DNA of 64,000 nucleotides from Mycobacterium sp. 852002-51961_SCH5331710 (lineage in GTDB: Bacteria > Actinomycetota > Actinomycetes > Mycobacteriales > Mycobacteriaceae). The stretch covers positions 1 to 64,000 of the forward strand of contig NZ_LZSQ01000045.1 in the NCBI RefSeq assembly GCF_001665535.1, written 5' to 3'. The position numbers were made by a program, and so were the translations under genes. Below the pieces are notes generated by a model. The model made no database searches. It was not told the origin of the DNA and was given only the letters and a program-made list of their open reading frames with translations. Positions 15,869 through 25,756 of this stretch are shown piece by piece. Each line of letters begins with the position of its first letter. Position 1 is the stretch's first letter.

Positions 15869-18800
15869 CTATGTGGCGTGTGAGCCGGACAGCGCGGCGT
15901 CGATTGCGCGGTAGATGCGCTGCTCGCTGACCGGGCGAGGGGTGCCCAACTGCTGTGCCCACAGGCTGACCCGCAGTTCCTCGATCTGGCGGCCGATGTC
16001 GCGGATGTCGGTGCCGCGGGCGCGCGCGGGACTCAACGCCCGCAGCAGTTCGTCGTAGGCGTCTTCGACGGCGTGCACCCGGTCCATCCGCTCGCGGTCG
16101 GCGGCGGGCGCGTACGGCAGCCGGTCCAGCCGCCGGCCGATCGCCAGCAGATAGCGGCTCAGATCGCTCAGATGCGCCGCGCCCGTGGCGGCGACGAAGC
16201 CGCGCGGCAGCAATCGGTCGAGCTGTGCGCGGATGTCGGCGACGGCGTCGGCCTGCGCAGCCGAGGGCGCCGACGGCAGCGCCACCTCGACGTCGTTGGC
16301 CGCCGAAAGCACCTTCTCGACGCGAGCGACGATCCCCGCGGTGGTGGGCACGAGGTCGGCGGCGACGTGCTCACGCAGCGCGGTGAACTCCTCGCGGGTC
16401 CACGCCGGCGCGGGTGCGAGCATGTCGGTCGCGGCGTCGGCGCAGTCTTCGAGCAGCGCCTGCAGGGAGCCGTCCGGGTTGGCGCCCAGCATCAGCTTGG
16501 TGCGCGGCGACAGTTGCCGCTCAACGGCTTTCACCGGCGACGCCACTGCGAGGCGCAACAACGTGCGGGTGCCGGCCCCCATCGACGCCAGTTGTTCAGC
16601 CGCCGTGGGGAACACGTGCAGGTCGACCGTGTCGCCCGCATCGACCAGCGCCGGGTAGCCGCGCACGGTGTGGCCGCCGACGGTGTTCTCCACAGTCCGC
16701 GGCAGCGCGTCGAGGTCGTCGGGCCACGTCCGCAACCCCGTGCGATCGAGGCCACCGGCGACCGCGTCGGCGACCGCGCGCCGGACCGGGACGGCCAGTT
16801 CGTGCTGCAGCGCGTCGAGATCCTTACCGCGTGCGAGTTCCGTTCCGTCGGCGCCTTCGACGGCGAACGTGACGCGTAGGTGCGACGGCAGCTTGCCGAG
16901 GTCGAACGCGTCGATCGGCACCAACACGCCCGTGCGGCGGTGCAGTTCGCGCTGCACGGCCTCGAGCAGCGGTTCCGCACCGGGCGTGATCGCCGCCAGC
17001 ACGGCACGCGCGGTGTCCGGTGCGGGAACGAAGTTGCGCCGCAACGCTTTCGGCAGCGATCGGATCAGTGCGGTGATCAGTTCTTCCCGCAGAGCCGGGA
17101 CCTGCCACGCGAACTCGTCACCGCCGAGCCGGGCCAGCACCTCGACCGGCACGTGCACCGTCACACCGTCGTCCTCGGCGCCCGGTTCGAAGCGGTAGCT
17201 CAACGGCAGCGCCAGGTCGCCGGCGCGCCACGCGTCCGGCTGTCCCGCGGCCGCGTCCTCGGTTCGCAGTAGATCGTCGCGGGTGAACGTCAGCAGGTCG
17301 GGCGTGACGTGACGTTGCTTCTTCCACCACGCATCGAAGTGCCGCGCGGACACCACATCCGCGGGAATTCGGGCGTCGTAGAACGCGAAGATCTCGTCGT
17401 CACCGACGAGCAGGTCGCGGCGACGCGCCTTCTCCTCCAGTTCCTCGAGTTCCTCACGCAACCGGGCGTTGTCGCGGAAGAAGTGGTGGCGGGTCTGCCA
17501 GTCACCCTCGACCAACCCATGCCGGATGAAGAGCTCACGCGCCAGGACGGGTTCGATCTGCGAGTAACCGACACGGCGGCGAGGCACCAGCGGCAAGCCG
17601 TAGAGCGTCACCCGCTCGTACGCCATCACCACACCGCGTCGGGCATCCCAGTGCGGTTCACTGTAGGTCCGCTGCACGAGGTCGCCCGCGATGCGCTCGA
17701 CCGTTTCGGGCTGGATGCGTGCCCCGATCCGGCCGAACAGCCTGCTGGTCTCGACGAGGTCGGCGACGACGATCCAGCGCGGCGGCCGCTTGGTCAGCAC
17801 CGAACCCGGCGCCAGCACGAACTTGGCGTTGCGCGCACCCTGGTATTCGCGGCCGTCGCCGTCGCGCAATCCGATATGCGACAGCAGGCCCGCCAGAAGC
17901 GCGGCGTGCACCCCGCCGGGATCGGCGGGCTCGGGATCGCGGGACTCGGTGATCCCCAGCTCCCGTGCGATGCTACGCAGTTGCCCGACCAGGTCCTGCC
18001 ATTCGCGGATCCGCAGGTAGTGCAGAAACTCGTCGCGACACATCCGTCGAAATGCGTTGCCGGACAGTTCCTTACGTTGCTCGCTCAGGTAGCGCCAGAG
18101 ATTGAGGTAGGACACGAAATCCGAATGCTCGTCGGCGAACCGGGCGTGCTTCTGTCGTGCGGCGTCCTCGCGATCGGCGGGCCGCTCCCGCGGATCGGGA
18201 ATCGACAGTGCGGCGGCCAGCACCAGGATCTCCCGCACACAACCCTCGGCATCGGCCTGCAGGATCATGCGGCCCAGCCGGGGATCGACGGGCAGCTGCG
18301 CGAGCCTGCGGCCGACGTCGGTGATGCGCCCCTCGGCGTCGAATGCGCCGAGTTCCTGCAACAGCTGCACACCGTCGCGGATGGCGCGCCGGTCCGGCGG
18401 GTCGAGAAACGGAAAGCCCTCGATGTCACCGAGATTCAGCGCAGCCATCTGCAGGATGACCGCCGCCAGGTTGGTCCGCAGGATCTCCGGGTCGGTGTAG
18501 CGAGGCCGCGCCGCGAAGTCCGCCTCGGAGTACAGGCGGATGCAGACCCCCGGCGCCGTGCGTCCCGAACGGCCCGCCCGCTGCGCCGCCGACGCCTGGG
18601 AGATCGGCTCGATCGGCAACCGCTGCACCTTGGTCCGGCGGCTGTAGCGGGAGATGCGCGCGGTGCCCGGGTCGACGACGTACCGGATACCGGGCACCGT
18701 CAGCGACGTTTCGGCGACGTTGGTGGCCAGGACGACGCGGCGCCCGGTGTGGCCGGGTTGGAACACCCGCTGCTGCTCGGCCGTCGGCAGCCGCGCGTAC

Positions 18801-19783
18801 AGAGGAAGCACTTCGGTGTTCTTCAAGCCGCGCAGAGCTTCTGCGGTGTCACGGATCTCCCGCTCGCCCGACAGGAACACCAGCACGTCGCCCGGCGGCT
18901 CGCTCTCCAACTCGTGAATGGCGTCGACGATCGCCTCGGTCTGGTCGCGCATCTGCGTGCGCACCACCTCGTGGTCGGGATCGTCGGGATCGTCGTCCTC
19001 GTCGACCGGGACCGCGACCTCCAGAGGGCGATAACGTATTTCGACCGGATACGTGCGGCCGGACACCTCGACAATCGGTGCGTTGTCGAAGTGCGCCGCG
19101 AAGCGCTCGGGTTCGATCGTGGCGGAGGTGACGATCACCTTGAGGTCGGGGCGTCTCGGCAGCAGTTCACGGAGGTAGCCGAGAAGGAAATCGATGTTGA
19201 GGCTGCGTTCGTGGGCCTCGTCGAGGATCAGGGTGTCGTAGCGCAACAGCCGGCGGTCGCGCTGGATCTCCGCGAGCAGGATGCCGTCGGTCATCAACTT
19301 CACCAGCGTGCGGTCACCGGCCTGGTCGGTGAAGCGCACCGTGTACCCGATCGCGTCGCCGAGCGGGCTGCCCACCTCGTCGGCGATGCGCTGGGCGACG
19401 GTGCGGGCGGCGAGGCGCCGCGGCTGGGTGTGTCCGATGGTGCCCCGCACGCCGCGACCGAGCTCGAGGCAGATCTTCGGCAGCTGCGTCGTCTTCCCGG
19501 AACCGGTCTCGCCCGCGACGATCACCACCTGGTGCTCGTTGATCGCCTTGGCGATCTCGTCGCGGCGCTCACTGACCGGCAGGTCGGGATAGGTGATGGT
19601 GGGCACCGCGGCCGCACGGGTCGCGACCAGCCCTTCGGCCGCGGCGATCTGTTCGGCGATTCTGGCGATCTTGTCCGGATCGGCGCCACGCAGCTGGCGC
19701 AGGCGCCTGCCGAACCGGGCGGCGTCGCGGATCGTCAGCCCGTCGAGGCGCTTGCGGAGCTGCGCGACAGAGGGCCCGGACAC
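15869..19783 (-). CDS. hrpA: ATP-dependent RNA helicase HrpA (DEAH box)
   Basis: 1304 residues, the usual HrpA length. Motif I is GETGSGKT (91-98), the DEAH box is D188-H191 in LILDEAHERSLN, motif III is SAT (VTSATIE), and motif VI QRAGRSGR is present, followed by the HA2/OB region and the long HrpA C-terminal DUF3418 domain. HrpA works on mRNA and, in E. coli, resolves stalled ribosomes. The start is GTG 19783, with a leaderless TATCCT box 7 bases upstream. A long open frame on the opposite strand is a GC-codon shadow. Confidence 0.96.
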   Translation of the reverse strand: MSGPSVAQLRKRLDGLTIRDAARFGRRLRQLRGADPDKIARIAEQIAAAEGLVATRAAAVPTITYPDLPVSERRDEIAKAINEHQVVIVAGETGSGKTTQLPKICLELGRGVRGTIGHTQPRRLAARTVAQRIADEVGSPLGDAIGYTVRFTDQAGDRTLVKLMTDGILLAEIQRDRRLLRYDTLILDEAHERSLNIDFLLGYLRELLPRRPDLKVIVTSATIEPERFAAHFDNAPIVEVSGRTYPVEIRYRPLEVAVPVDEDDDPDDPDHEVVRTQMRDQTEAIVDAIHELESEPPGDVLVFLSGEREIRDTAEALRGLKNTEVLPLYARLPTAEQQRVFQPGHTGRRVVLATNVAETSLTVPGIRYVVDPGTARISRYSRRTKVQRLPIEPISQASAAQRAGRSGRTAPGVCIRLYSEADFAARPRYTDPEILRTNLAAVILQMAALNLGDIEGFPFLDPPDRRAIRDGVQLLQELGAFDAEGRITDVGRRLAQLPVDPRLGRMILQADAEGCVREILVLAAALSIPDPRERPADREDAARQKHARFADEHSDFVSYLNLWRYLSEQRKELSGNAFRRMCRDEFLHYLRIREWQDLVGQLRSIARELGITESRDPEPADPGGVHAALLAGLLSHIGLRDGDGREYQGARNAKFVLAPGSVLTKRPPRWIVVADLVETSRLFGRIGARIQPETVERIAGDLVQRTYSEPHWDARRGVVMAYERVTLYGLPLVPRRRVGYSQIEPVLARELFIRHGLVEGDWQTRHHFFRDNARLREELEELEEKARRRDLLVGDDEIFAFYDARIPADVVSARHFDAWWKKQRHVTPDLLTFTRDDLLRTEDAAAGQPDAWRAGDLALPLSYRFEPGAEDDGVTVHVPVEVLARLGGDEFAWQVPALREELITALIRSLPKALRRNFVPAPDTARAVLAAITPGAEPLLEAVQRELHRRTGVLVPIDAFDLGKLPSHLRVTFAVEGADGTELARGKDLDALQHELAVPVRRAVADAVAGGLDRTGLRTWPDDLDALPRTVENTVGGHTVRGYPALVDAGDTVDLHVFPTAAEQLASMGAGTRTLLRLAVASPVKAVERQLSPRTKLMLGANPDGSLQALLEDCADAATDMLAPAPAWTREEFTALREHVAADLVPTTAGIVARVEKVLSAANDVEVALPSAPSAAQADAVADIRAQLDRLLPRGFVAATGAAHLSDLSRYLLAIGRRLDRLPYAPAADRERMDRVHAVEDAYDELLRALSPARARGTDIRDIGRQIEELRVSLWAQQLGTPRPVSEQRIYRAIDAALSGSHAT

Positions 19784-19790
19784 CGTGGCC

Positions 19791-19796
19791 AGGATA
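19791..19796 (-). promoter_or_regulatory. Leaderless promoter -10 box for hrpA (TATCCT)
   Basis: On the minus strand TATCCT is followed after 7 bases by GTG 19783, with no ribosome-binding site. It lies in the 22-base gap after the MmyB-type regulator gene. Confidence 0.55.
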
Positions 19797-19805
19797 GGCG
19801 GCCGG

Positions 19806-20675
19806 TCAGGGAGTCGGCAGCTCGGCGGTCGACGGGGTGCCGGTCCAGTTGGCCAGCAGCCGCAGCGCGGTCTCCGACGGCGAGCCGGGCTCCGCGGTGT
19901 AGATGCACAACGTCTGGTCCGAATCGCCCAGCACCGCGACGCTCTCGTAGTTCACCGCGAGGTCACCGACCACCGGATGGTGGTAGCGCTTGATCCCGTG
20001 CGTGCGTTCGCGCACGTTGTGGTCGGCCCACCACCGGCGGAACTCCCCGCTCTTGACGGCGAGCTCGCCGACCAGCTCGGTCAGCAGCGGATCGTCGGGA
20101 TGCCTGCCGGCGTCCAGGCGCAGGATCGCGACGTTGTCGCGGGCCACCTCTTCCCAGTCGGTGTAGAGCTCGCGCGCGGACTCGTCGAGAAAGGTGAAAC
20201 GCAACAGGTTTCGTTCCCTCGGCGGCAGGGCCTCGAAGTCGCCGATCAGCGCGCGGGCCAGCCGGTTGGCCGCCAGCACGTCCATCCGGCGGCCGAACAC
20301 GAATGCCGGCGTCACGTCGTCGAGCGTCTCGAGCACCCGGCGGATACCCGGTCGCACCCGCTGCACGGGGGCCGGACGCCGCCTCGCGCGACGGGTGTTC
20401 GTCCGCGCGATCTGGAACAGATACGACCGCTCGACCTCATCGAGCCGCAGCGCGCGGGCGACGGCGTCGAGCACCTCGTCGGAGACGTTGAGGTGGCGGC
20501 CCTGCTCGAGGCGGCTGTAGTAGTCGACGCTCACGCCGGCCAACTGCGCGACCTCCTCGCGGCGCAGACCGGGCACCCGTCGCACCCGGCTGGTGCCACC
20601 GATCTCCACGTCGTCGACGCGCAGCCGCGCGCGCCGCGTCCGCAGGAACTCCTTGAGCTCGGCGTTGTGGTCCAT
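19806..20675 (-). CDS. XRE regulator with MmyB-like ligand-binding domain
   Basis: 289 residues from ATG 20675. The N-terminal helix-turn-helix is VPGLRREEVAQLAGVSVDYYSRLEQGRHLNVSDEVLDAVARAL (residues ~33-75). The rest is a MmyB-type PAS-like domain (VLAANRLARALIG, NLLRFTFLDESARELYTDWEEVARDNVAILRLDAG). In actinobacteria such regulators bind fatty-acid-like ligands and usually control an adjacent divergent short-chain dehydrogenase, which is exactly the arrangement here (SDR at 20853). It likely represses that gene and itself from the 177-base shared intergenic region. Confidence 0.9.
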   Translation of the reverse strand: MDHNAELKEFLRTRRARLRVDDVEIGGTSRVRRVPGLRREEVAQLAGVSVDYYSRLEQGRHLNVSDEVLDAVARALRLDEVERSYLFQIARTNTRRARRRPAPVQRVRPGIRRVLETLDDVTPAFVFGRRMDVLAANRLARALIGDFEALPPRERNLLRFTFLDESARELYTDWEEVARDNVAILRLDAGRHPDDPLLTELVGELAVKSGEFRRWWADHNVRERTHGIKRYHHPVVGDLAVNYESVAVLGDSDQTLCIYTAEPGSPSETALRLLANWTGTPSTAELPTP

Positions 20676-20852
20676 GCATCCAGTGTGGGCGCACCGGCCG
20701 CCTCGCACCGCGTCAAAGGTGGACCTGCCAGTCCTAGGTACGCCGAACCGAGGCCGACGGGGGCTCGTTTTGGCCGCTCAGAAGGCCGCGCGCGGTTGTT
20801 GTCTCGGATGTGCGGCACTCCCGCCGCCATCGAACGGAAGAAAGGTTCCGAC

Positions 20853-21626
20853 ATGACAACCCACACCACCGCCCCGTTGGCCGGACGCGTCGCCGTGATC
20901 ACCGGAGCTTCGAGCGGCATCGGCGAGGCGACCGCCAAGAAGCTCGCCGCGTCCGGGGCCAAGGTCGCCCTGATCGCGCGCCGCGCGGACCGGCTCGACA
21001 AGCTCGTCGCGGAGATCGTCGAGGCGGGGGGTACCGCGCTCGCCCTTGCGGTCGACGTCACCGACGCCGACGCCGTGCACGCGGCGGCCGAGCGGGTGGC
21101 CGCCGAACTGGGCACCGTCGACGTGTTGTTCAACAACGCCGGGGTCATGCTGCCGTCGGCGATCGACGAGCAGCGCTTCGACCAGTGGCAGCAGCAGATC
21201 GACCTCAACATCGCCGGCTTGATGACCGTCATCGGCGCGTTCGTTCCGCAGCTGCTGAAGTCCGCGGCCGACAAGGGCGTCGCCGACCTGATCAACACCT
21301 CGTCGATCGCGGCGCAGAACATCTTCCCCAATTTCGCGGTCTATTCGGGCACCAAGGCGTTCGTCACACACATGTCCCGCACCCTGCGCGCCGAGCTCGG
21401 CGCCAAGGACGTGCGCGTCGCGACCGTCGAACCGGGCATCGTCGAAACCGAGCTGCAGGGCCACGTCACCGACGCAGGCGCCCTGGAGTGGTTGGACGGC
21501 ACCCGCGAGCAGATCGACTGGCTCGCACCGGATGACGTCGCCGAGGCGATCGACTTCCTGGTGTCACAACCGGCGCGGGTGAACGTGCAGCAGCTGACGA
21601 TCATGCCGACACGTCAAGCGTCGTGA
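20853..21626 (+). CDS. Short-chain dehydrogenase/reductase (partner of MmyB-type regulator)
   Basis: 257 residues from ATG 20853, with AAGAAAGG upstream. Classical SDR motifs: TGASSGIG (cofactor), NNAG (FNNAGVML), catalytic Ser in NTSSIA, and YSGTK for the Tyr-x-x-x-Lys pair. The C-terminal VEPGIVETEL is the usual loop. NADP is more likely than NAD given Arg residues after strand 2 (IARRADRLDKL). Substrate unknown. Divergent from, and probably controlled by, the MmyB-type regulator. Confidence 0.9.
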   Translation: MTTHTTAPLAGRVAVITGASSGIGEATAKKLAASGAKVALIARRADRLDKLVAEIVEAGGTALALAVDVTDADAVHAAAERVAAELGTVDVLFNNAGVMLPSAIDEQRFDQWQQQIDLNIAGLMTVIGAFVPQLLKSAADKGVADLINTSSIAAQNIFPNFAVYSGTKAFVTHMSRTLRAELGAKDVRVATVEPGIVETELQGHVTDAGALEWLDGTREQIDWLAPDDVAEAIDFLVSQPARVNVQQLTIMPTRQAS

Positions 21627-21649
21627 GTGTCCGCGGTCGCGGTGCGGTC

Positions 21650-22810
21650 CTAGCGGGGCCGCACCGCGCCACCGGAGGTCGCGTAAGCCTCACGGGCGGA
21701 GTCGATCTCGTCGCAGAGGCGCTCGGCGTCGGTGTACAACCCGCCGAAGATGGCCCACTGGGTCGGCCGGTCGAGCTCCCGGTTCTGCACGTGCTCGGTC
21801 AGCTCGTCGAACGCCGCCCGGCAGCGACGGGCCTGCTCGGTCAGCGGCCAGCCGCTGAAGTCCTCGACCGTGTGCATTTCCCCCGCGGCGGCCACGGCGT
21901 CGCGTACGGCCGCCAGCAACGTGCCGTAGCGGCGGAGGAATTCGTCGTGTTGCGCACCCGACTCGTCGCGCGCGACGGCGCGGGCGACACCCGTGGCCAC
22001 CCAGCGCAGCTCTTCACCGATCCGCTCGAGCGCGTTGACCGTCACCCTGTGTCCCGCCACCCCGGTGTCGGTGTGGACCAGTAGGCGGCGCAGGTTGAGC
22101 TTTGTCGTGCGCACGGCGTGGTCGAGGGTGTGACGCGCCTGCGCGGCCTTGTTCGGCAGGGTGTCGGCGCGCCACCGCCAGTCGTGGGCCTCGTCGTCGC
22201 TCACCTCGCCGCCCGAGAGCCCGTCGGCCATATCCGAGAGCAGGTCGATCATCGACCCGCTGACCGATTCGACGGCGTAGCGCGCGCTGCGGTACCGCAA
22301 CGGCGGCGCGACGACCAAGGCCACCACGAGCGCCACCGAGGCGCCCAACAGCACCATCCCCGCGATGGAGGGCAGCGGGCTACCGGCCGACGCGCCACCG
22401 GACGGCAGCGCGAACGCGCCGTAGGCGAAGATCGCCGCGACCGCGACGTTGATTCCCTGGCTGCCCAGCCGGTGCCACCGCCCGATCACGAGCGCGACGA
22501 CGAGGATCGCCGGGAACAGCCATACCGCCACACCCCACATCCACACGACCGCGCCGGCCAGGGCGATGCCGGCGAGCATGGCCGCCGTGTAGCGGACGGC
22601 CTTCGCGACCGAGTCGGCGATGGTGATCTCGACCAGCATCAGTGCGGAGAACGCCGCGAAGGTGGCGTGGGAGGACCCGAACACCTTCGTGGCCAGGAGC
22701 CACGCACCCGTGCAGGCGATGACACCCTTCAACAACGCGAGCGCGGTTTCGCGATCGAGCCTCACCTGGGTCAAGGCGCGACGCAGACGCGGTATGAGAC
22801 TGCCCACCAC
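21650..22810 (-). CDS. FUSC-family (aromatic acid exporter-like) membrane protein
   Basis: 386 residues. The N-terminal half has six hydrophobic spans (LLKGVIACTGAWLLATKVFG, FAAFSALMLVEI, AAMLAGIALAGAVVWMWGV, ..AILVVALVIGRW), matching half of an ArAE/FUSC transporter. The C-terminal half is a cytoplasmic helical domain (RRLLVHTDTGVAGHRVTVNALERIGEELRWV). Family members export aromatic or organic acids. Start GTG 22810 with GGAAGG upstream; GTG 22807 is equally possible. It may share a transcript with the methylenetetrahydrofolate reductase gene 37 bases upstream. Confidence 0.82.
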   Translation of the reverse strand: MVGSLIPRLRRALTQVRLDRETALALLKGVIACTGAWLLATKVFGSSHATFAAFSALMLVEITIADSVAKAVRYTAAMLAGIALAGAVVWMWGVAVWLFPAILVVALVIGRWHRLGSQGINVAVAAIFAYGAFALPSGGASAGSPLPSIAGMVLLGASVALVVALVVAPPLRYRSARYAVESVSGSMIDLLSDMADGLSGGEVSDDEAHDWRWRADTLPNKAAQARHTLDHAVRTTKLNLRRLLVHTDTGVAGHRVTVNALERIGEELRWVATGVARAVARDESGAQHDEFLRRYGTLLAAVRDAVAAAGEMHTVEDFSGWPLTEQARRCRAAFDELTEHVQNRELDRPTQWAIFGGLYTDAERLCDEIDSAREAYATSGGAVRPR

Positions 22811-22847
22811 GTCGTGAGGCCTTCCCGCGGACCGCGGGGGTAAACCG

Positions 22848-23741
22848 TCAGGCCTTGTCGGGGGCCCAGTAGTCGAGCATCTCGGCGAACGTCTCGAACG
22901 CCGGAACCGAGACGCCGTACGTCGCCTCCAGGTGGATGCTGAGCGGGAACCCGAGGTCGCCGACGCCGTCGAGGACGCGCTTGTACAGGTCGACCATCAG
23001 CTTGCGCTTCTCCGCCGGTTCGGTGGCGGCGAGCTTCCTGACGAACTCCTGCTCCGCCGCGACGGCCGCGTTGCCCGGATCCTGGATCAGCCAGTTGATC
23101 AGGCCGACCTTGCTCTCCATCTTCGGCACGAACCCGAACGACAGCAGGATCTCCGGGCGGTGGTCGGTCTCGGCGGCGAAGTCGCGCAGGAAGCCGACGA
23201 TCGCGTCCGAGTACAGCAGCTGGGTCATGCCGTAGGTGGCGCCCTGATCGCACTTGAACCGGAACCGGCCCTGTTCGCCGTCGCGGGTCGGGATGAGGAT
23301 CGCGCCGCGGTTGGGCACCAGATCGGAGTAGATCGACAGGGCATCAGTGGGGGCGACGCCGGTGCCTTCGCCGTCGTTCATCGTGCGCGGCACCCCGACG
23401 AACGCGATGCCGTCGAATCCTGCGCTGGACAGGTCGGTGAGCCGACGGCGCAGCGTCGGTTCGTCCATGAACGCGGTGACCTGCGTGCACAGGCCGTTCA
23501 TCCCGGACAGTTCGGGGGTGATGATCGCCCAGAAATCGAGCACGTCCATCTTCGGCTTCATCTCGATGGGACGGTCGTCGTCCTCTTCGATCATGCCGGG
23601 GATCATCACGTGCCGGATGCGGCCGTCGAGGCCCGTCTCGGCGGAGCATCGCAGCACCTTCTGCGCATCCTCCAGCGCCTGCTCGTGCCCGCGTTCGACG
23701 TTCGGCGGCACGAGTTCGAGCGCGATGGTGTTCAGCGTCAC
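22848..23741 (-). CDS. Mycobacterial-type methylenetetrahydrofolate reductase-like protein
   Basis: 297 residues. I place the start at GTG 23741 (VTLNTIALELVPPN) because AGGAG lies 7 bases before it; an in-frame ATG sits at 23756. The protein has a TIM-barrel pattern with FDGIAFVGVPRTMNDGEG, DQGATYGMTQLLYSD and FPLSIHLEATYGVSV, and closely resembles Rv2172c of M. tuberculosis, reported (from memory) as an unusual MTHFR. It would reduce 5,10-methylene-THF to 5-methyl-THF for methionine synthesis. It lacks the full classical MetF sequence pattern, so the function rests on that relationship. Confidence 0.78.
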   Translation of the reverse strand: MTLNTIALELVPPNVERGHEQALEDAQKVLRCSAETGLDGRIRHVMIPGMIEEDDDRPIEMKPKMDVLDFWAIITPELSGMNGLCTQVTAFMDEPTLRRRLTDLSSAGFDGIAFVGVPRTMNDGEGTGVAPTDALSIYSDLVPNRGAILIPTRDGEQGRFRFKCDQGATYGMTQLLYSDAIVGFLRDFAAETDHRPEILLSFGFVPKMESKVGLINWLIQDPGNAAVAAEQEFVRKLAATEPAEKRKLMVDLYKRVLDGVGDLGFPLSIHLEATYGVSVPAFETFAEMLDYWAPDKA

Positions 23742-23936
23742 CGGGCTGCTCCTCATCCGACGGTTGGTTCCCGCGCGCGGCAGGTCCTCGCTGACCCGAT
23801 TTTTTTCCAATCCCGCGCTCCCTCGGGAAGCCTCACCATACAGACAGTGCGTTCCGGCGCCGCCGCTCGAGGGCTCGCAGCCGATTCCCAGCTCTCGATC
23901 ACCTACCTGCCGACTGCGGTTGGTACCAACGGAGCC

Positions 23937-24182
23937 ATGACACCCGGACGACAATGCCTGGACACCGCCGAAGGTGTTCTCATCGCTCTTCGACACTGCA
24001 CGGTCGACGAGGCGTTTCGCGAGATGATCCGCGCGGCCCAACAACATCAGGTGCCGCTGTTCACGCTCGCCGATGCGCTCGTCACGGCCGCGGGCGGTAA
24101 GGCGGAATGCCCGAATGCGGCGGCGCGGACCGCGGTGCTCGCCGAATGGGGTGCGCTGCTGCAGACGCCCGCTCGGTTGTGA
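23937..24182 (+). CDS. Stand-alone ANTAR-domain RNA-binding protein
   Basis: 81 residues from ATG 23937; the frame stays open upstream, so the true start is uncertain and a longer N-terminus (GTG near 23845) is possible. Residues 8-55 (DTAEGVLIALRHCTVDEAFREMIRAAQQ and LFTLADALVTAAGG) fit the ANTAR three-helix bundle: A-x-G-hhh, C-x-x-x-E-A-F, and L-x-x-x-A-x-x-h-V. ANTAR domains bind two-hexaloop RNA to antiterminate transcription and normally sit behind a GAF or receiver domain. No sensor domain is seen. Codon use is like that of its neighbours. Confidence 0.65.
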   Translation: MTPGRQCLDTAEGVLIALRHCTVDEAFREMIRAAQQHQVPLFTLADALVTAAGGKAECPNAAARTAVLAEWGALLQTPARL

Positions 24183-24250
24183 ATCCGGCGACGCGATAGC
24201 GCCCCGAACCGTCGCCGGTTTCACAAACGAGGAGGAGCCGCGGCTGCTCG

Positions 24251-24256
24251 TACTGT
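24251..24256 (+). promoter_or_regulatory. Leaderless promoter -10 box for selO (TACTGT)
   Basis: TACTGT is followed after 7 bases by GTG 24264. This spacing favours GTG 24264 over the in-frame GTG at 24255 as the start of selO. Confidence 0.6.
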
Positions 24257-24263
24257 GGATGGA

Positions 24264-25745
24264 GTGAGCCTCGCACCCACCGCCGTCACCTTCGCCGACC
24301 GTTATGCCAGCGACCTGCCCGAGTTAGCGGTGCGCTGGCAGGCCGAGGCGGCGCCCGACCCGCGGCTGCTTGTCCTCAACGAACCGTTGGCCGGCGAACT
24401 CGGCATCGACGCGACCTGGCTGCGCGGGCCGGACGGGCTGCGGCTGCTGGTCGGCACGCAACTCCCCGGCGAGGCCACCCCTGTCGCGCAGGCGTACGCC
24501 GGACACCAGTTCGGCGGATACGAGCCGCGGCTGGGCGACGGGCGCGCGCTGCTGCTGGGCGAGCTCACGACGACCTCCGGCGAGCTGCGCGACCTGCACC
24601 TGAAGGGGTCCGGCGCGACGCCGTTCGCCCGCGGCGGCGACGGGTTGGCGGCCGTCGGACCGATGCTGCGCGAATACATCGTCAGCGAGGCGATGCACGC
24701 CCTGGGCATACCGACCACCCGCTCGCTGGCCGTCGTCGCCACCGGACGCCAGGTGCAGCGCGAGACGCCGCTTCCGGGCGCCGTGCTGGCGCGGGTGGCC
24801 AGCAGCCATCTGCGGGTCGGCACGTTCCAGTACGCCGCGAACACCGGCGATATCGATCTGCTTCGGCGCCTGGCCGACCACGCGATCGACCGGCACCACC
24901 CGCAAGCCGCCGAGGCGGGCAACCCGTATGTCGCGCTGCTCGAGTCGGTGATCGCGGTGCAGGCGGCGCTCATCGCGAAGTGGATGCTGGTCGGTTTCGT
25001 GCACGGCGTGATGAACACCGACAACATGACGATCTCCGGCGAGACCATCGACTACGGGCCGTGTGCATTCATGGAGGCCTACGACCCGGAGACCGTGTTC
25101 AGCTCGATCGACTCGTGGGGCCGCTACGCCTACGGCAACCAGCCGGCCATCGCGGTGTGGAACCTGGCCCGGCTGGCCGAGGCCCTGCTCCCGTTGTTCG
25201 CCGACGACCAGCAGCAGGCGATCGCGATCGCCGAGGGCAGCCTGGCCGGCTTCGCGCCCAAGTTCCAGGACGCCCTGTCCGCGGGCATGTGCGCGAAACT
25301 TGGCCTAGCAGAGACGCCGGACGAGATCGCGGTGCCGCTGATGAACGATCTGATCACCCAACTGCACCAGAGCCACGTCGACTTCACCTCGTTCTTCCGT
25401 CAGCTCGGACACGCCGCCCGCGGCGACGACGAGCCCGCGCGCGGGCTGTTCCTCGACCTGGCCGCCTTCGACGAGTGGCTGGTGCGCTGGCACGCGTTGC
25501 GGCCCGACGCGACGCTGATGGACCGCACCAACCCGGTCTACATCCCGCGCAACCACCTGGTCGAGGAGGCGCTGACCGCGGCGACCGGCCCCATTGGCGG
25601 CACCGCCGCCGACGGCGACCTTGAGCCGCTGTATCGGCTGCTCGACGCCGTGACCGCGCCGTACGACGAGCGTCCCGGCCTGGCGCGCTACGCCGAACCC
25701 GCGCCGGAGGACTTCGGGAAGTACCGAACCTTCTGTGGGACCTGA
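24264..25745 (+). CDS. selO: Protein adenylyltransferase SelO (YdiU family)
   Basis: 493 residues. The pseudokinase-fold signatures are present: [51 protein letters not shown], the catalytic-loop equivalent [11 protein letters not shown], and [13 protein letters not shown] (DFG equivalent). SelO transfers AMP from ATP to Ser/Thr/Tyr of redox proteins under oxidative stress. The last three residues are CGT: a Cys at the antepenultimate position, where eukaryotic SelO has selenocysteine and E. coli has Cys. Full length. Start chosen from the leaderless promoter. Confidence 0.93.
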   Translation: MSLAPTAVTFADRYASDLPELAVRWQAEAAPDPRLLVLNEPLAGELGIDATWLRGPDGLRLLVGTQLPGEATPVAQAYAGHQFGGYEPRLGDGRALLLGELTTTSGELRDLHLKGSGATPFARGGDGLAAVGPMLREYIVSEAMHALGIPTTRSLAVVATGRQVQRETPLPGAVLARVASSHLRVGTFQYAANTGDIDLLRRLADHAIDRHHPQAAEAGNPYVALLESVIAVQAALIAKWMLVGFVHGVMNTDNMTISGETIDYGPCAFMEAYDPETVFSSIDSWGRYAYGNQPAIAVWNLARLAEALLPLFADDQQQAIAIAEGSLAGFAPKFQDALSAGMCAKLGLAETPDEIAVPLMNDLITQLHQSHVDFTSFFRQLGHAARGDDEPARGLFLDLAAFDEWLVRWHALRPDATLMDRTNPVYIPRNHLVEEALTAATGPIGGTAADGDLEPLYRLLDAVTAPYDERPGLARYAEPAPEDFGKYRTFCGT

Positions 25746-25756
25746 CCGGGCGGCCT

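Noticed and set aside
17309-19993. 894-residue open frame on the plus strand opposite hrpA
   Set aside because: It is the antisense shadow of a long GC-rich gene; composition is His/Arg/Gly/Asp-rich with no domain, and HrpA motifs on the other strand are complete.
22932-24182. 416-residue plus-strand frame ending in the ANTAR protein
   Set aside because: Most of it is antisense to the methylenetetrahydrofolate reductase-like gene; only the last 81 residues look like protein, so I kept the short start.
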